Made by a program: the position numbers and the translations under genes
NCBI GenBank assembly: GCA_016699835.1
Contig: CP064987.1
Coordinates: 1,116,001-1,180,000 of the forward strand
Direction of reading: 5' to 3'
Length of the DNA: 64,000 nucleotides
DNA from: Phycisphaerales bacterium
Lineage (GTDB): Bacteria > Planctomycetota > Phycisphaerae > Phycisphaerales > UBA1924
Shown here: positions 27,670 through 36,854 of the stretch, in pieces
Layout of the letters: every line of letters begins with the position of its first letter
Numbering within the stretch: the first letter of the stretch is position 1
Notes under the pieces: model-generated
What the model saw: the letters and a program-made list of their open reading frames with translations, nothing else
Database searches by the model: none
What the model was told of the DNA's origin: nothing

Positions 27670-29676
27670 ATGACGAACCTCCGCCATGGCATCGGCTCAT
27701 TCCCATGCCCAAGAACCACCGAGTCACGCCGAGTGACATGCTTGGCGCGCTGTCGGGGCTTTATCTCGATGGTCGCGGCAGTCACGTCGCTCGCGGTTGT
27801 GCATGTCGCCTCCGCGACCATCCACTATGTGAACGCCACCGCCTCGGCCGGCGGCGATGGGGTGACGTGGGCGACGGCGTACACCGATGTCCAGAGCGCT
27901 CTGGGCGTGGCCGTCGTGGGTGATGAGGTGTGGGTCGCCGAGGGAGTGTACAGGCCGGAGGACAACACGTCTTTCGTCGTCCTGCCGGGAGTCTCGATCT
28001 ATGGCGGATTTGCTGGGACCGAACTCAATCTCGACGATCGCGTGATCGCCGCCCATCCCACGACGTTCGAGGGCGCCGGACCACGGACCATCACGGTCAC
28101 GGGCACAGCACCGGCCGCGAGCACGCCGCTCACGATCATCGATGGGCTGATCGTTCATGGCGACGGCACGCAGGCCCCGCCACCGCCAGCCGGGAGCAAT
28201 CGATACATCAGCGGCGGTGGCCTGTCTCTCTATCAAGCGAACGTGCTGCTATCACGATGCACGGTGAGGTTGTGCCGATTCAGGGTGGATCAGGCTCGCT
28301 TTGGGACGGTTGATGGAGTGGGTCTTCTGGCTGGATCTTCGGTACTTCACATCGAGGACTGTCTCTTTGAAGACAATCTCACTCCCTTTGGCCACTTTGC
28401 GGGGTGTGCTGCCGGCTCGACGTACATCGGCCCTGGCAACGGGGCCGCCTTGTATGCCGACTCTTCGAGTATCGCGGTGACGGATTCGAACTTCACGAAC
28501 AATAGATGCGGCAGCGGGGGAATCGGTGCCTGCTCCTCAAGAAATTCACAAGCCGGAGCGAACGGAGGTGCCATCGCATCGGTCTTTGGCTCGCTTGCCG
28601 TCTCCCGATGCGTCTTCGAGAGGAACATTGCTGGGAACGGCGCTTCATCAACGAATACATCGTCGGGTGCGGGAGGACTCGGTGGAGCGATCTTCTTTCG
28701 TGGGTCCGGCACCAACGCCATGACCATAGACCGAACTGTGTTTGTTGGCAACACCGCCGGGGCGGGCGGCAATGACAACAACCAGACGGGCGTCTCACCC
28801 AGTGGTGACGGCGGCGCGGTCGCCGGGATCCGCTTCGGTTCCACGAGCCCCGCCGTGTTCTCGGGGTGCATCTTCATCGCCAACCAAACCGGTAACGGTG
28901 GCAACTCCGTCGGACCCAATCTTGGCGGAAGCCCGGGTTTGGGATCCGCAATCTCGCTCAACTCCGCGACAACCATTTCCAACTGCGTGTTTGCGGGTAA
29001 CTCCATCGGTCGATTCGGGAACAACCACTTCATACCGTCGAATCCTCCCACGCGCGGCCTCCTCGACGCATCCCTCGCCACCATCCGCAACTCGATCTTC
29101 CTCAACAACACCGGCTCGGCCACCACCCCCCTGCTCGCCCAACTCGGCGTCTACCAATCTATTGAGCACTCCTGCGTCGCGATTCCGCAAGGCCCCACCA
29201 CCAACGGCAACATCAACCTCGATCCCCGCTTCCTCGACCTCGACGGGCCCGACGACATCCTCGGCACCGCCGACGACGACTACCGCCTCGCCCCGGACTC
29301 GCCCTGCATCGACGCCGGCCGCAACGATGCGTATCCCGCCACAGCCACGCTCGTCGATCTCCTCGGCAATCCCCGCTTCATCGACGACCCCGCCACGCCC
29401 GACACCGGCCTGGGCACGTCCCCAATCATCGATATAGGGGCCGTGGAGTTTGTTCCCATCGCTGCGCCCTGCCCCGCCGACCAAGACGACGGTAGCGGCA
29501 CGGGCACCCGCGACTCCGCCATCACCATCGACGACCTCCTCTATTTCCTCGGCGTCTTCCAGTCCGGCAACGCCGCCGCCGATCTCGACGATGGTTCCGC
29601 CACCGGCACACACGACGGAGCCGTCACCATCGACGACCTGCTCTTCTTCCTCGATCACTTCAACGCAGGGTGTTGA
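27670..29676 (+). CDS. exported right-handed beta-helix protein with two Gly-Cys repeats
   Basis: About 668 residues. A hydrophobic signal core (MVAAVTSLAVVHVASA) lies 33 residues from ATG 27670; ATG 27769 is an equally possible start. The mature protein opens IHYVNATASAGGDGVTWATAYTDVQ and continues with parallel beta-helix coils rich in Gly/Asn (DCLFEDN, NCVFAGNS, NSIFLNNT), ending with DSPCIDAGRND and IIDIGAVEF, which is typical of choice-of-anchor-Q proteins. The tag is a variant (DQDDGSGTGTRDSA; DLDDGSATGTHDGA) ending NAGC. Probably surface-bound, perhaps polysaccharide-binding. Confidence 0.85.
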   Translation: MTNLRHGIGSFPCPRTTESRRVTCLARCRGFISMVAAVTSLAVVHVASATIHYVNATASAGGDGVTWATAYTDVQSALGVAVVGDEVWVAEGVYRPEDNTSFVVLPGVSIYGGFAGTELNLDDRVIAAHPTTFEGAGPRTITVTGTAPAASTPLTIIDGLIVHGDGTQAPPPPAGSNRYISGGGLSLYQANVLLSRCTVRLCRFRVDQARFGTVDGVGLLAGSSVLHIEDCLFEDNLTPFGHFAGCAAGSTYIGPGNGAALYADSSSIAVTDSNFTNNRCGSGGIGACSSRNSQAGANGGAIASVFGSLAVSRCVFERNIAGNGASSTNTSSGAGGLGGAIFFRGSGTNAMTIDRTVFVGNTAGAGGNDNNQTGVSPSGDGGAVAGIRFGSTSPAVFSGCIFIANQTGNGGNSVGPNLGGSPGLGSAISLNSATTISNCVFAGNSIGRFGNNHFIPSNPPTRGLLDASLATIRNSIFLNNTGSATTPLLAQLGVYQSIEHSCVAIPQGPTTNGNINLDPRFLDLDGPDDILGTADDDYRLAPDSPCIDAGRNDAYPATATLVDLLGNPRFIDDPATPDTGLGTSPIIDIGAVEFVPIAAPCPADQDDGSGTGTRDSAITIDDLLYFLGVFQSGNAAADLDDGSATGTHDGAVTIDDLLFFLDHFNAGC

Positions 29677-29683
29677 GGGAAGA

Positions 29684-29717
29684 AGGCATCAGGCACTAGG
29701 CACTGGGCACCAGGGTA
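29684..29717. repeat. heptameric tandem repeat, AGGCACT type
   Basis: AGGCATCAGGCACTAGGCAC and onward, 7-base units. It is followed 49 bases later by the CGAATGC-type array, the same order of families as at 19504-19588. Confidence 0.7.
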
Positions 29718-29764
29718 TGTGAAACGGCCATGGCAGAGTGGCCACGGCCTTGGCGACGCGCCCC

Positions 29765-29795
29765 ACGAATGCCGAATCACGAATCCCGAATGCCG
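29765..29795. repeat. heptameric tandem repeat, CGAATGC/CGAATCA type
   Basis: Second copy of the 19564-19588 array; the first 20 bases are identical. Confidence 0.7.
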
Positions 29796-29831
29796 CTCCA
29801 AGAATGAAGCCGGCCAACGCCGTTGCCCCGA

Positions 29832-31130
29832 TTACGACCGCCACCACGTCGTCGAGCCGTAGACCGCGTGGCCCTGCAACTGCTCGGCGATTCGGAGCAA
29901 CTGGTTGTACTTCGCGTTGCGGTCGCTTCGGCAGGGGGCGCCCGTCTTGATCTGGCCGCAGTTGGTCGCCACCGCGAGGTCCGCGATCGTTGCGTCCTCG
30001 GTCTCGCCCGAGCGGTGCGACATCACCGCAGCATACCGGTTCCGCGTCGCGAGGTTCACGGCCTCGAACGTCTCGCTCAGCGTTCCGATCTGGTTCACCT
30101 TCACCAGGATCGCGTTGGCGCACCCTTCCTTGAGCCCGCGCTCCAGGAACTTCTTGTTAGTGACGAAGAGATCGTCGCCGACGAGTTGGACCTTCTCGCC
30201 CAGGCGGGCTGTCAGTTTCTTCCAGCCGTCCCAGTCGTTCTCGGCCAGGGCGTCCTCGATCGAGCGGATCGGATAGTTGTCGCACCACCTCGCCCACATG
30301 TCGATCATCTGGTCGCTCGACATGACCTCCTTGGTCGACTTGAACATGCAGTAGCCGTGCTTCTTTTCCTTTTCGGCCTCGTTCCAGCACTCGCTGGTCG
30401 CGGGGTCGAGGGCGACGAAGATCTGCTCGCCCCACTTGTAACCGGACTTTTTCACGGCTTTCTCGATGATCTTGAGGGCGTCCTCGTTGCTCTTGAGGTT
30501 GGGGGCAAACCCGCCCTCATCGCCGACGGCGGTGGAGAGGCCATCATCGTGGAGGACCTTCTTGAGGGCGTGGTAGATCTCGACGCCGGCGCGGAAGCCC
30601 TCGCCGAAGGTGTCGAAGCCCCAGGGCTGGATCATGAACTCCTGGAAGTCGACGGTGTTGTCGGCGTGCTTCCCGCCGTTCAGGATGTTGAACATGGGGA
30701 CGGGGAGCGTCTTGGCCGACGACCCGCCGAGGTATCGATACAGCGGCAACCCGCTGGCCTCGGCGGCGGCCTTGGCGACGGCCATGCTCACGCCCAGCGT
30801 CGCGTTGGCGCCGAGGTTGGCCTTGTTGGCCGAGCCGTCGAGGGCAATGATGCGGGCGTCGATCGCCTCCTGCTCGCGGGCGTCGTGGCCGAGGAGTTCA
30901 GGCCCGAGGCGCTCGTTGACGTTGGCGACCGCCCGCAGGACGCCCTTGCCGCCCCACGCCGTCCCGCCGTCTCTGAGTTCGACGGCTTCGTTCTCGCCGG
31001 TGGACGCGCCCGAGGGAACGGCGGCCCGTCCCAGGGCCCCCGAGTCGAGGAGCACATCCACCTCGAGCGTGGGATTGCCGCGGCTGTCGAGGATCTGGCG
31101 GGCGTGGACGGTGGTGATCTCAAAACTCAT
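29832..31130 (-). CDS. eno: enolase
   Basis: Glycolytic enzyme converting 2-phosphoglycerate to PEP, 432 residues. The family signature ARQILDSRGNPTLEVDV is at the N-terminus, followed by AVPSGASTGENEAVELRD, NILNGGKHADN, the Mg-binding FVALDPATSECW, SIEDALAENDWDGW, LVGDDLFVTN, and the catalytic KVNQIGTLSETFEA with the C-terminal SHRSGETED. ATG 31130 is chosen because AAGGAG lies upstream and family sequence begins there, although the frame is open to 31340. It is monocistronic and divergent from the phoU-like gene. Confidence 0.97.
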   Translation of the reverse strand: MSFEITTVHARQILDSRGNPTLEVDVLLDSGALGRAAVPSGASTGENEAVELRDGGTAWGGKGVLRAVANVNERLGPELLGHDAREQEAIDARIIALDGSANKANLGANATLGVSMAVAKAAAEASGLPLYRYLGGSSAKTLPVPMFNILNGGKHADNTVDFQEFMIQPWGFDTFGEGFRAGVEIYHALKKVLHDDGLSTAVGDEGGFAPNLKSNEDALKIIEKAVKKSGYKWGEQIFVALDPATSECWNEAEKEKKHGYCMFKSTKEVMSSDQMIDMWARWCDNYPIRSIEDALAENDWDGWKKLTARLGEKVQLVGDDLFVTNKKFLERGLKEGCANAILVKVNQIGTLSETFEAVNLATRNRYAAVMSHRSGETEDATIADLAVATNCGQIKTGAPCRSDRNAKYNQLLRIAEQLQGHAVYGSTTWWRS

Positions 31131-31306
31131 GGTGGATCCATCTCCTTGGCAGCGGACGGTCAGGTGACGCCGGTTCACGTCGGCGGGGTCAGCACAGGAT
31201 ACGACGCGCCCCCGATGGCCATCACATTCGACCGTGCGGGGGATCGGGCATCGGCCACTCGTGTGAACGGGGCTATCGTTGGGACACAGGCGGAGACCTG
31301 GAGACG

Positions 31307-32098
31307 ATGCCGACCCCTCCACCACATTCCACGCCCCCAACTCCCCCGACCCCTGCGCCGCAGGGTCAGCCGGGCTTTGCCCAGCGCGCCCAGCGCTTGA
31401 AGGCCGACCTCATCGAGCAGGCTCGTCGCGTGCAGGCCCTGAGCGAAGCGGCGTTCGAGGCTGTCTTTACCCGCAATAAGCCTCTGGCCGACCGCGTGCC
31501 GCAACTCGATGATGTGATCGACCGGGCCGACGTGGCGATCGAGAAGGCCTCGGTCGCGCTCTTGCTCGACGCGACCGCCGCCCACGCCACCATCACCGAG
31601 GCGAACCTCCGCCTGATCCTCACGATCGTGAAGATCAACAACGAACTGGAGCGCATCGCCGACGTGGGCGTGGACCTTGCCGCCCTCACCAGGCCGAATC
31701 TGCCCAACGCCGCCCCACACCCCGCCTTCCCCGACACCTTCCGCGTGATGGCCAACAGCGTCATCGGGATCCTGCGCGATGTCTCTCAAGCGCTCCTCCA
31801 CGACGACCCCGTCCTCGCCAAGGTCGTCCTCCAGAGCCAGCACACCGTGACGGCGTTCAAGGACGCGCTCCTCCGCGACGCCGAGGAGAAGATCTCCAAG
31901 AGCGCGATGCCCCTCGAGTTCGCCTTCCAACTCCACGAGATCGCGGGCCTCTGCGAGATCGTTGCCGACCACTCGACCAACATCGCCGAGCAGATCATCT
32001 ATCTCACCACGGGCGCGATCGTCCGCCACGAGGCGACGAGCTGGGTCGAGGTTCCCTCGGCCCCAAACTCCGGCGGCGCCGCGGCGAAGCAGCCCTGA
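31307..32098 (+). CDS. PhoU-family protein
   Basis: A 263-residue cytosolic helical protein. A Pro-rich lead (PPPHSTPPTPP) precedes two three-helix PhoU repeats. The metal-binding signature of each is visible: KINNELERIADVGVDLA in the first and EIVADHSTNIAEQIIYLTTG in the second, the latter nearly canonical. PhoU proteins restrain phosphate uptake via PstSCAB and PhoR. No pst or pho genes are in this window, so this may be a stand-alone PhoU of a Na/phosphate symporter type. CTGGAGACG precedes the ATG. Confidence 0.85.
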   Translation: MPTPPPHSTPPTPPTPAPQGQPGFAQRAQRLKADLIEQARRVQALSEAAFEAVFTRNKPLADRVPQLDDVIDRADVAIEKASVALLLDATAAHATITEANLRLILTIVKINNELERIADVGVDLAALTRPNLPNAAPHPAFPDTFRVMANSVIGILRDVSQALLHDDPVLAKVVLQSQHTVTAFKDALLRDAEEKISKSAMPLEFAFQLHEIAGLCEIVADHSTNIAEQIIYLTTGAIVRHEATSWVEVPSAPNSGGAAAKQP

Positions 32099-32129
32099 CT
32101 CCCTTCGAAACGAGCACAACCTGCCTCAT

Positions 32130-32155
32130 CTCGTGGCACAGGCGTCTCGCCAGCG
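32130..32155. repeat. degenerate interspersed hairpin repeat
   Basis: CTCGTGGCACAGGCGTCTCG matches the left half of the 45968-45990 palindrome, but the right arm is decayed. Confidence 0.45.
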
Positions 32156-32196
32156 TCTACTCGTTCTGCATGGACCTCTGCCGTGGACCTCTCCAC

Positions 32197-33408
32197 TTAG
32201 GCAATCCCGCGACCGATCTCGTCGAGAGCCCGAAGCGCCCGCTCGAACTCTTCGACCGGCGTGAACACCCCCGGACTCAGCCTCAAAACCCCATGCGGCG
32301 ATGTGCCCAACGCCGAGTGCACCCCGGAAGCACACAACAACCCCGATCGCGCCAGCACGCCGAACTGCTGCTCGAGAATCGCCGCCAGTTCCGCTGGCTC
32401 CACGCTCTCGTGCGCGAACGAGAAGACCGGCACACGCTCGCCCGGTCCTGATTCCTTTCCCGGGCCGATCAACCTCATCCCCGGCATCACGCCCCGGCGA
32501 GAGACGAACTCCAAGCCGCACAAGATGAGTTCCGCCTCGTGGGCCGAGATCGATTCCACGGTCCGATTCTCGACCCACTCGAGACTCGCGAGCAGTCCCG
32601 CAAGCCCGACCACATTTGGCGTCCCGGCCTCGAACCGTGTGGGCATCGTTGTGGGCTGTGATTCCGATTCGCTTCCCTCGCCGCCCGACCCGCCGACGCG
32701 CCAAGGATCGATCCGATCCTCCACGCCGGCTCTGATGTACAACCCGCCCGTGCCGCTCGGGCCGAGCAGACCCTTGTGCCCCGGAAACGCGACGAGATCC
32801 GCGTGTTGATTCAATACATCCACCGTCACGTGCCCGATCGACTGGGCCGCATCCACGAGAAACAGCACTCCCCGTGCCCGGCACGCCTCCCCCACCGCAT
32901 CCACGGGCTGGATCGCCCCCGTTACGTTGCTCGCGTGAGCCAGGACGACGAGAGCGGTCTCTTGCTCCATCGCGCCGATCACCTCAGCCGCGCGCACGCG
33001 TCCCGCCCCGTCCGCGCCGACGAGTGTCACCCGCGCCAAACACTGCTGCTCCATGAGTCGGAGCGGGCGGAGCACCGAGTTGTGCTCCATCACGCTCGAG
33101 ACGACATGCACAGAACGCGTTTTTCCATCGCTGACTCTCGACGCCGTTCTCACGACGCCCTGGATCGCAAGGTTGAGCGCATCGGTCGCGCTCGCGGTCA
33201 GGACAATCTGTTTCGCTTGCCCACGCACACCGAGCAGCCGCGCGAGAGACTCCCGCACGCGCTCGATCGTCGCCCTCGCCGCAAGGCTCTCGGCATAGCC
33301 CCCGCGACCGGGCGATCCCGGCGACTCCAGCGCGCGGACCATCGCCTCACGCACCCCCGGCGCTTTCGGGAAACTCGTCGCCGCGTTGTCCATGTACACG
33401 CGATCCAC
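32197..33408 (-). CDS. class V aminotransferase, cysteine desulfurase-like
   Basis: A 403-residue PLP enzyme. It starts VYMDNAATSFPKAP, as in NifS/SufS relatives, with TASATDALNLAI for PLP phosphate binding, MEHNSVLRP, VDAAQSIGH, and the PLP lysine in AFPGHKGLLGPSGTGG. A candidate active-site cysteine lies in ARSGLLCASG near residue 355, where group II desulfurases carry theirs. It probably mobilises sulphur from cysteine, but no SufE or Isc scaffold is adjacent. The gene is 34 bp downstream of gcvT, so they may be co-transcribed. Confidence 0.82.
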   Translation of the reverse strand: MDRVYMDNAATSFPKAPGVREAMVRALESPGSPGRGGYAESLAARATIERVRESLARLLGVRGQAKQIVLTASATDALNLAIQGVVRTASRVSDGKTRSVHVVSSVMEHNSVLRPLRLMEQQCLARVTLVGADGAGRVRAAEVIGAMEQETALVVLAHASNVTGAIQPVDAVGEACRARGVLFLVDAAQSIGHVTVDVLNQHADLVAFPGHKGLLGPSGTGGLYIRAGVEDRIDPWRVGGSGGEGSESESQPTTMPTRFEAGTPNVVGLAGLLASLEWVENRTVESISAHEAELILCGLEFVSRRGVMPGMRLIGPGKESGPGERVPVFSFAHESVEPAELAAILEQQFGVLARSGLLCASGVHSALGTSPHGVLRLSPGVFTPVEEFERALRALDEIGRGIA

Positions 33409-33442
33409 GCCGGGATCCTACGAGACCCTCAGCACGCAACCG

Positions 33443-34600
33443 TCAGATCGTCATCGCCGGTTTGGGCTGGGGCTTGGGCGCCTTATAAAACGGCATCGCC
33501 ACCACCGTCGCCTCGAGCGCCCCGCGGTCGCCGCCCGGATCGATCTGAAGGCCCGTGCCCACGGGCGTGTGTTCCACGTCCACGAACGCCATCGCGATGC
33601 ACTTCTCCAGCGTAGGGCTTGGCGCGCCGCTTGACACAACGCCGATCTCCTTCCCGCCGCTCTTGACCTTCATCCCTTGGCGTGCCGCACGTTTTCCCGC
33701 GATCTCCAGCCCGACCAGTTTCTGCTTTGGGCCGCCCTCGCTCTGGGTCTTCCGAAGCGCGTCCAGCCCGATGAACTTCTCACCGCGATCCATCTGGTCT
33801 TTGTCCATCGCGATGGCGAAATCCACGCCGCACGAGAGCGCGTTGATCTCCTCACCCAGTTCATGCCCATAGAGCGGCATCCCCGCCTCGAGCCGCAGCG
33901 TGTCGCGTGCCCCAAGCCCGATCGGCTTGATCACCGCGTCGGGCCCGTCCATCGGGACGCCCTGCAGCATCATCTTCATCGCCATCGACACCGCCGACGC
34001 CGGAAGGATCGCCTCCACGCCGTCCTCCCCCGTGTATCCCGTGCGGCTCACGATGATCTTCACGATCAGGAGGTTCTTGGTCGCGAAGCGATACCGCTTG
34101 AGCGTCGGGATCTCCTTGCTGAACTTCGAGACCAGGTCCATGACCTTCGGGCCCTGCAGCGCGATCATCGCCGAGTCCATCGTCTCGTCCTTGATCTTCA
34201 CCGCGAAGTCCGACGCCGCGCGGACCTGCTCGAAGTGCCCGAGAAGTTTCTCGCGGTTCGACGCGTTCACGACGACCAGGAACTCGTCGTCGTCGATCCG
34301 ATACACGATCACGTCGTCCCGCACTCCGCCCTGCTCATTGCAGACCAGCGAGTACCGGCACTGCCCGTGGTCCATGTCCACGATCTTCCGGGTGCACAGA
34401 CGCTCGAGCAGTCGCCGCGCGTGCCGACCGCTGAAACGCACCCTCCCCATGTGCGAGACGTCAAACAGCCCGCCACGCGTGCGGACCTGCTTGTGCTCCT
34501 CCTGGATCCCCGAGTACAGGATGGGCATCTCCCACCCCGCGAAGTCCACGAGGCTGGCCTTGTGATCGACATGGAACTGATGGAGCGGTGTGCGGAGCAC
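33443..34600 (-). CDS. gcvT: aminomethyltransferase, glycine cleavage T protein
   Basis: T-protein transfers the methylene of the H-protein-bound aminomethyl group to tetrahydrofolate. It is 385 residues with LVDFAGWEMPILYSGIQEEHK, RGGLFDVSHMGRV, CNEQGGVRDDVIVYRI, NASNREK, and VSRTGYTGEDGVEAI, then GLGARDTLRLEAGMPLYGHEL. The start is GTG 34600 with AAGGAG eight bases upstream. gcvH and gcvP are absent nearby, and no glycine riboswitch is seen upstream. It lies between panC and the desulfurase-like gene in a leftward run. Confidence 0.95.
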   Translation of the reverse strand: MLRTPLHQFHVDHKASLVDFAGWEMPILYSGIQEEHKQVRTRGGLFDVSHMGRVRFSGRHARRLLERLCTRKIVDMDHGQCRYSLVCNEQGGVRDDVIVYRIDDDEFLVVVNASNREKLLGHFEQVRAASDFAVKIKDETMDSAMIALQGPKVMDLVSKFSKEIPTLKRYRFATKNLLIVKIIVSRTGYTGEDGVEAILPASAVSMAMKMMLQGVPMDGPDAVIKPIGLGARDTLRLEAGMPLYGHELGEEINALSCGVDFAIAMDKDQMDRGEKFIGLDALRKTQSEGGPKQKLVGLEIAGKRAARQGMKVKSGGKEIGVVSSGAPSPTLEKCIAMAFVDVEHTPVGTGLQIDPGGDRGALEATVVAMPFYKAPKPQPKPAMTI

Positions 34601-34715
34601 TCGGAACTCTCCTTGGAGATTCTGGGAAAACGAGCCAAGAGCGATTCGATCACGCGAGCGTGGATCGCGAGGACCATCGTACGGCGATCAAACACTCTCG
34701 GAATACCGGCACTTC

Positions 34716-35558
34716 TCAGCCGCCATTCGACCACGGCGCATTGTCGATCAGCCGCACCGATCCCAGTCTCGCCGCGATGAGTGCCCGCGCCGGCCTGCCC
34801 ACCTTGACCTCGAGCAGCGACGCCGCATCACGGACCACGGCATACTCCGCGATGATCCCCGCCTGCGAGAGCGTCTCGGCCATGACCTGCTCCGCTCTTC
34901 GCGGTTCCTTCATCATCGACGCCTGACGAAGCGCCCAGTTGAGCGCTCCGGCCCGCGCGCGATCTTCGGATGTCAGGAGCCGATTCCGGCTGCTCATCGC
35001 CAAACCGTCGGGTTCACGCACCGTCGGCGAGGCGACGATCACGACGCCAAGCCGCTCCAGGCGGACCAGTCCCTTCACGACCTGCAACTGCTGCCAGTCC
35101 TTCTCGCCAAAGATCGCCGACGCGGGCCTGACGAGTTCAAAGAGCCTCGCGACCACCTGGCACACGCCCGCGAAGTGTCCGGGGCGGAACCGATCTTCAA
35201 GATTCGGCATGGTCGCCACGCCCGGCAGACGCCGCGTGTGTTCACTCGCGCCTTTCGGATACACCTCGTCCACCCCGGGCGCGAAGACCATCGATGCCCC
35301 GGCCCGCTCGCAGACCTTGACATCCGCCTCCAGCGTGCGCGGGTACCGCTCAAAGTCCGCCGCCTCGTTGAACTGCGTCGGGTTCACAAAGACGCTCACG
35401 ACGCACCCGCCCGAAAGCCCGCGCCGTCGCGCCAACTCCGCCCCCCGCATGATCAGTTCCGCGTGTCCCTCGTGCAACGCACCCATCGTCGGTACGAGCA
35501 CCGACGCGCGCGCACCGGCGATCTCTCGAAGTTCCTCGGCCGTGGTCACGACTCGCAT
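34716..35558 (-). CDS. panC: pantothenate synthetase
   Basis: Ligates pantoate and beta-alanine with ATP to make pantothenate for coenzyme A. 280 residues, the usual length. It has the HIGH-type motif PTMGALHEGHAELI, VSVFVNPTQFN, IFGEKDWQQLQVV and the MSSRNRLLT KMSKS-like region. ATG 35558 is chosen over the longer in-frame start at 35603 because family sequence begins MRVVTTAEELR. Probably co-transcribed with the downstream gcvT and the upstream PilZ-like gene. Confidence 0.95.
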   Translation of the reverse strand: MRVVTTAEELREIAGARASVLVPTMGALHEGHAELIMRGAELARRRGLSGGCVVSVFVNPTQFNEAADFERYPRTLEADVKVCERAGASMVFAPGVDEVYPKGASEHTRRLPGVATMPNLEDRFRPGHFAGVCQVVARLFELVRPASAIFGEKDWQQLQVVKGLVRLERLGVVIVASPTVREPDGLAMSSRNRLLTSEDRARAGALNWALRQASMMKEPRRAEQVMAETLSQAGIIAEYAVVRDAASLLEVKVGRPARALIAARLGSVRLIDNAPWSNGG

Positions 35559-35604
35559 GGGGCCAATCGTAACCCCAACGCCGCAACCCTCGCCGAGACC
35601 CAAA

Positions 35605-36096
35605 CTACGCGTTGTTGCGCCCGAGCGTTGCCATCCACTCGTCGATCAGCACCTGGTCGGGAAGCGGCCTCAGGTCGATGCTCAGCCGGTGCATCCCGTC
35701 CGTGTCGTACTCGCACGACCCGACCTGTCCAAAGAGCGGCGTCGGGCGATCGTCGATCATGTGCACGGCCAGCAACACCAGGCGACCGATGTGGACCATC
35801 CGGCGCGACACGAAGACCACCGAACTCCGACCCAACTCCTTCCCCTTCGCGCTGAACCACGCGCCGGGGCGGAGCCGATCGTCGATCTCCGTCACCTCGA
35901 GTTCCGCCTCAAAGGCGAACATGCCCGGCTTGCCCGAGCGAGCCGCCCGTGGAGTCGGCGCCGGCGCGGCACTCGCCCGCGCGGGGGCCGATCGACCGGG
36001 CGGCGGCGGAACCGCGCCAGGCCCCATCGGCCGCGACACGCCGTTCCACCCGGAGGTGCTCCGAAGAATGTGAGGTTGGCCTGAGTCACGTCCCAC
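35605..36096 (-). CDS. PilZ-like domain protein with a Pro/Ala-rich lead
   Basis: Up to 163 residues; the start is uncertain (GTG 36096, GTG 36039 or ATG 36027). A Pro/Ala-rich low-complexity lead of 30 or more residues precedes a beta-rich domain from MFAFEAELEVTEID onward, with GRSSVVFVSRRMVHIGR, LFGQVGSCEYDTDGMHRLSIDL. The strand order resembles PilZ, but the RxxxR motif for cyclic-di-GMP is missing, so it would be a non-binding type. It is 46 bp upstream of panC. The fold assignment is tentative. Confidence 0.55.
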   Translation of the reverse strand: MGRDSGQPHILRSTSGWNGVSRPMGPGAVPPPPGRSAPARASAAPAPTPRAARSGKPGMFAFEAELEVTEIDDRLRPGAWFSAKGKELGRSSVVFVSRRMVHIGRLVLLAVHMIDDRPTPLFGQVGSCEYDTDGMHRLSIDLRPLPDQVLIDEWMATLGRNNA

Positions 36097-36185
36097 GACT
36101 CAGCCCATCGGCGGTTGGTCGCTAGAAGTTCAAACTGGGCAATCGCCCACGATTCCCGGACCCGGGCGATCGGTCTCGACAATCA

Positions 36186-36854
36186 TTGACGGTGCCGCTC
36201 AACACGCCGGAAGACTGGACCAGATTCCTCCTGCACGCCGCAAACCAGGGGCTTCCCGCGGAGTTGCGCGACGCGCCGGTGTCGGGCGATCACGCGAAAC
36301 GATTTGTGGACCGGTTCTCGGACGAACTCGGGCACCGCCGCACCCTCGATCGTCCGCTTCTCTCTCGGTTGCTCGGTCTTGACGTTGAGTCGCCCACACC
36401 ACCCGCGTGCACGGCCGAACGATTGTGGTGGTCGGTTGTTGGTAACGCCGAATTCGGCCTTGACGCGCGCGCGATTGGACCTTTGTGCGGTGTCGATGAA
36501 CGGGCGACGATCGAGACGTGGACGGAAGACGAACTCGCCGGGCTTCATGCGCTGGCGGACCTTGCTGCGGCCGGGCGTCACGACGCGTGGCGTCGCGCGC
36601 GCCACCACATGCATTGGCTCATCGCGGAGTTGCAGCCGGACAACGCGACAGCCCACCCGTGGGGGGTGCACGCGCTGGCGGCGCTCGCGATCGTGGAGCG
36701 AAATGCCGAGGCACGCCACTACGCTGAGGCGCTTGTGCATCACTCGTTCGTCAACATGGGCCGCCCGGATCGGTTCTCGGCGTGCATCCTGCTCGACGCG
36801 GCCCGTACGCTCGACGCGCTCGTGCGAGTTGCTCGCCTCAACAGCCTTGATTGA
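36186..36854 (+). CDS. hypothetical helical protein
   Basis: About 222 residues from TTG 36186, or 220 from GTG 36192. It is soluble and alpha-helical, with no signal peptide or membrane segment. Distinctive stretches include CTAERLWWSVVGNAEFGLDARAI split by a proline-rich turn, WTEDELAGLHALADLAAAG and HHMHWLIAELQPDNATAHPWG, the latter His/Trp-rich. I recognise no family. It overlaps the convergent tagged-protein gene by 17 bp at the 3' end. Codon use is like the neighbours, so I consider it real. Confidence 0.65.
   Translation: MTVPLNTPEDWTRFLLHAANQGLPAELRDAPVSGDHAKRFVDRFSDELGHRRTLDRPLLSRLLGLDVESPTPPACTAERLWWSVVGNAEFGLDARAIGPLCGVDERATIETWTEDELAGLHALADLAAAGRHDAWRRARHHMHWLIAELQPDNATAHPWGVHALAALAIVERNAEARHYAEALVHHSFVNMGRPDRFSACILLDAARTLDALVRVARLNSLD

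Noticed and set aside
33900..34715. Glycine riboswitch near gcvT
   Set aside because: The 115 bp upstream of gcvT lacks the conserved paired-aptamer core, and the gene has an ordinary AAGGAG start.
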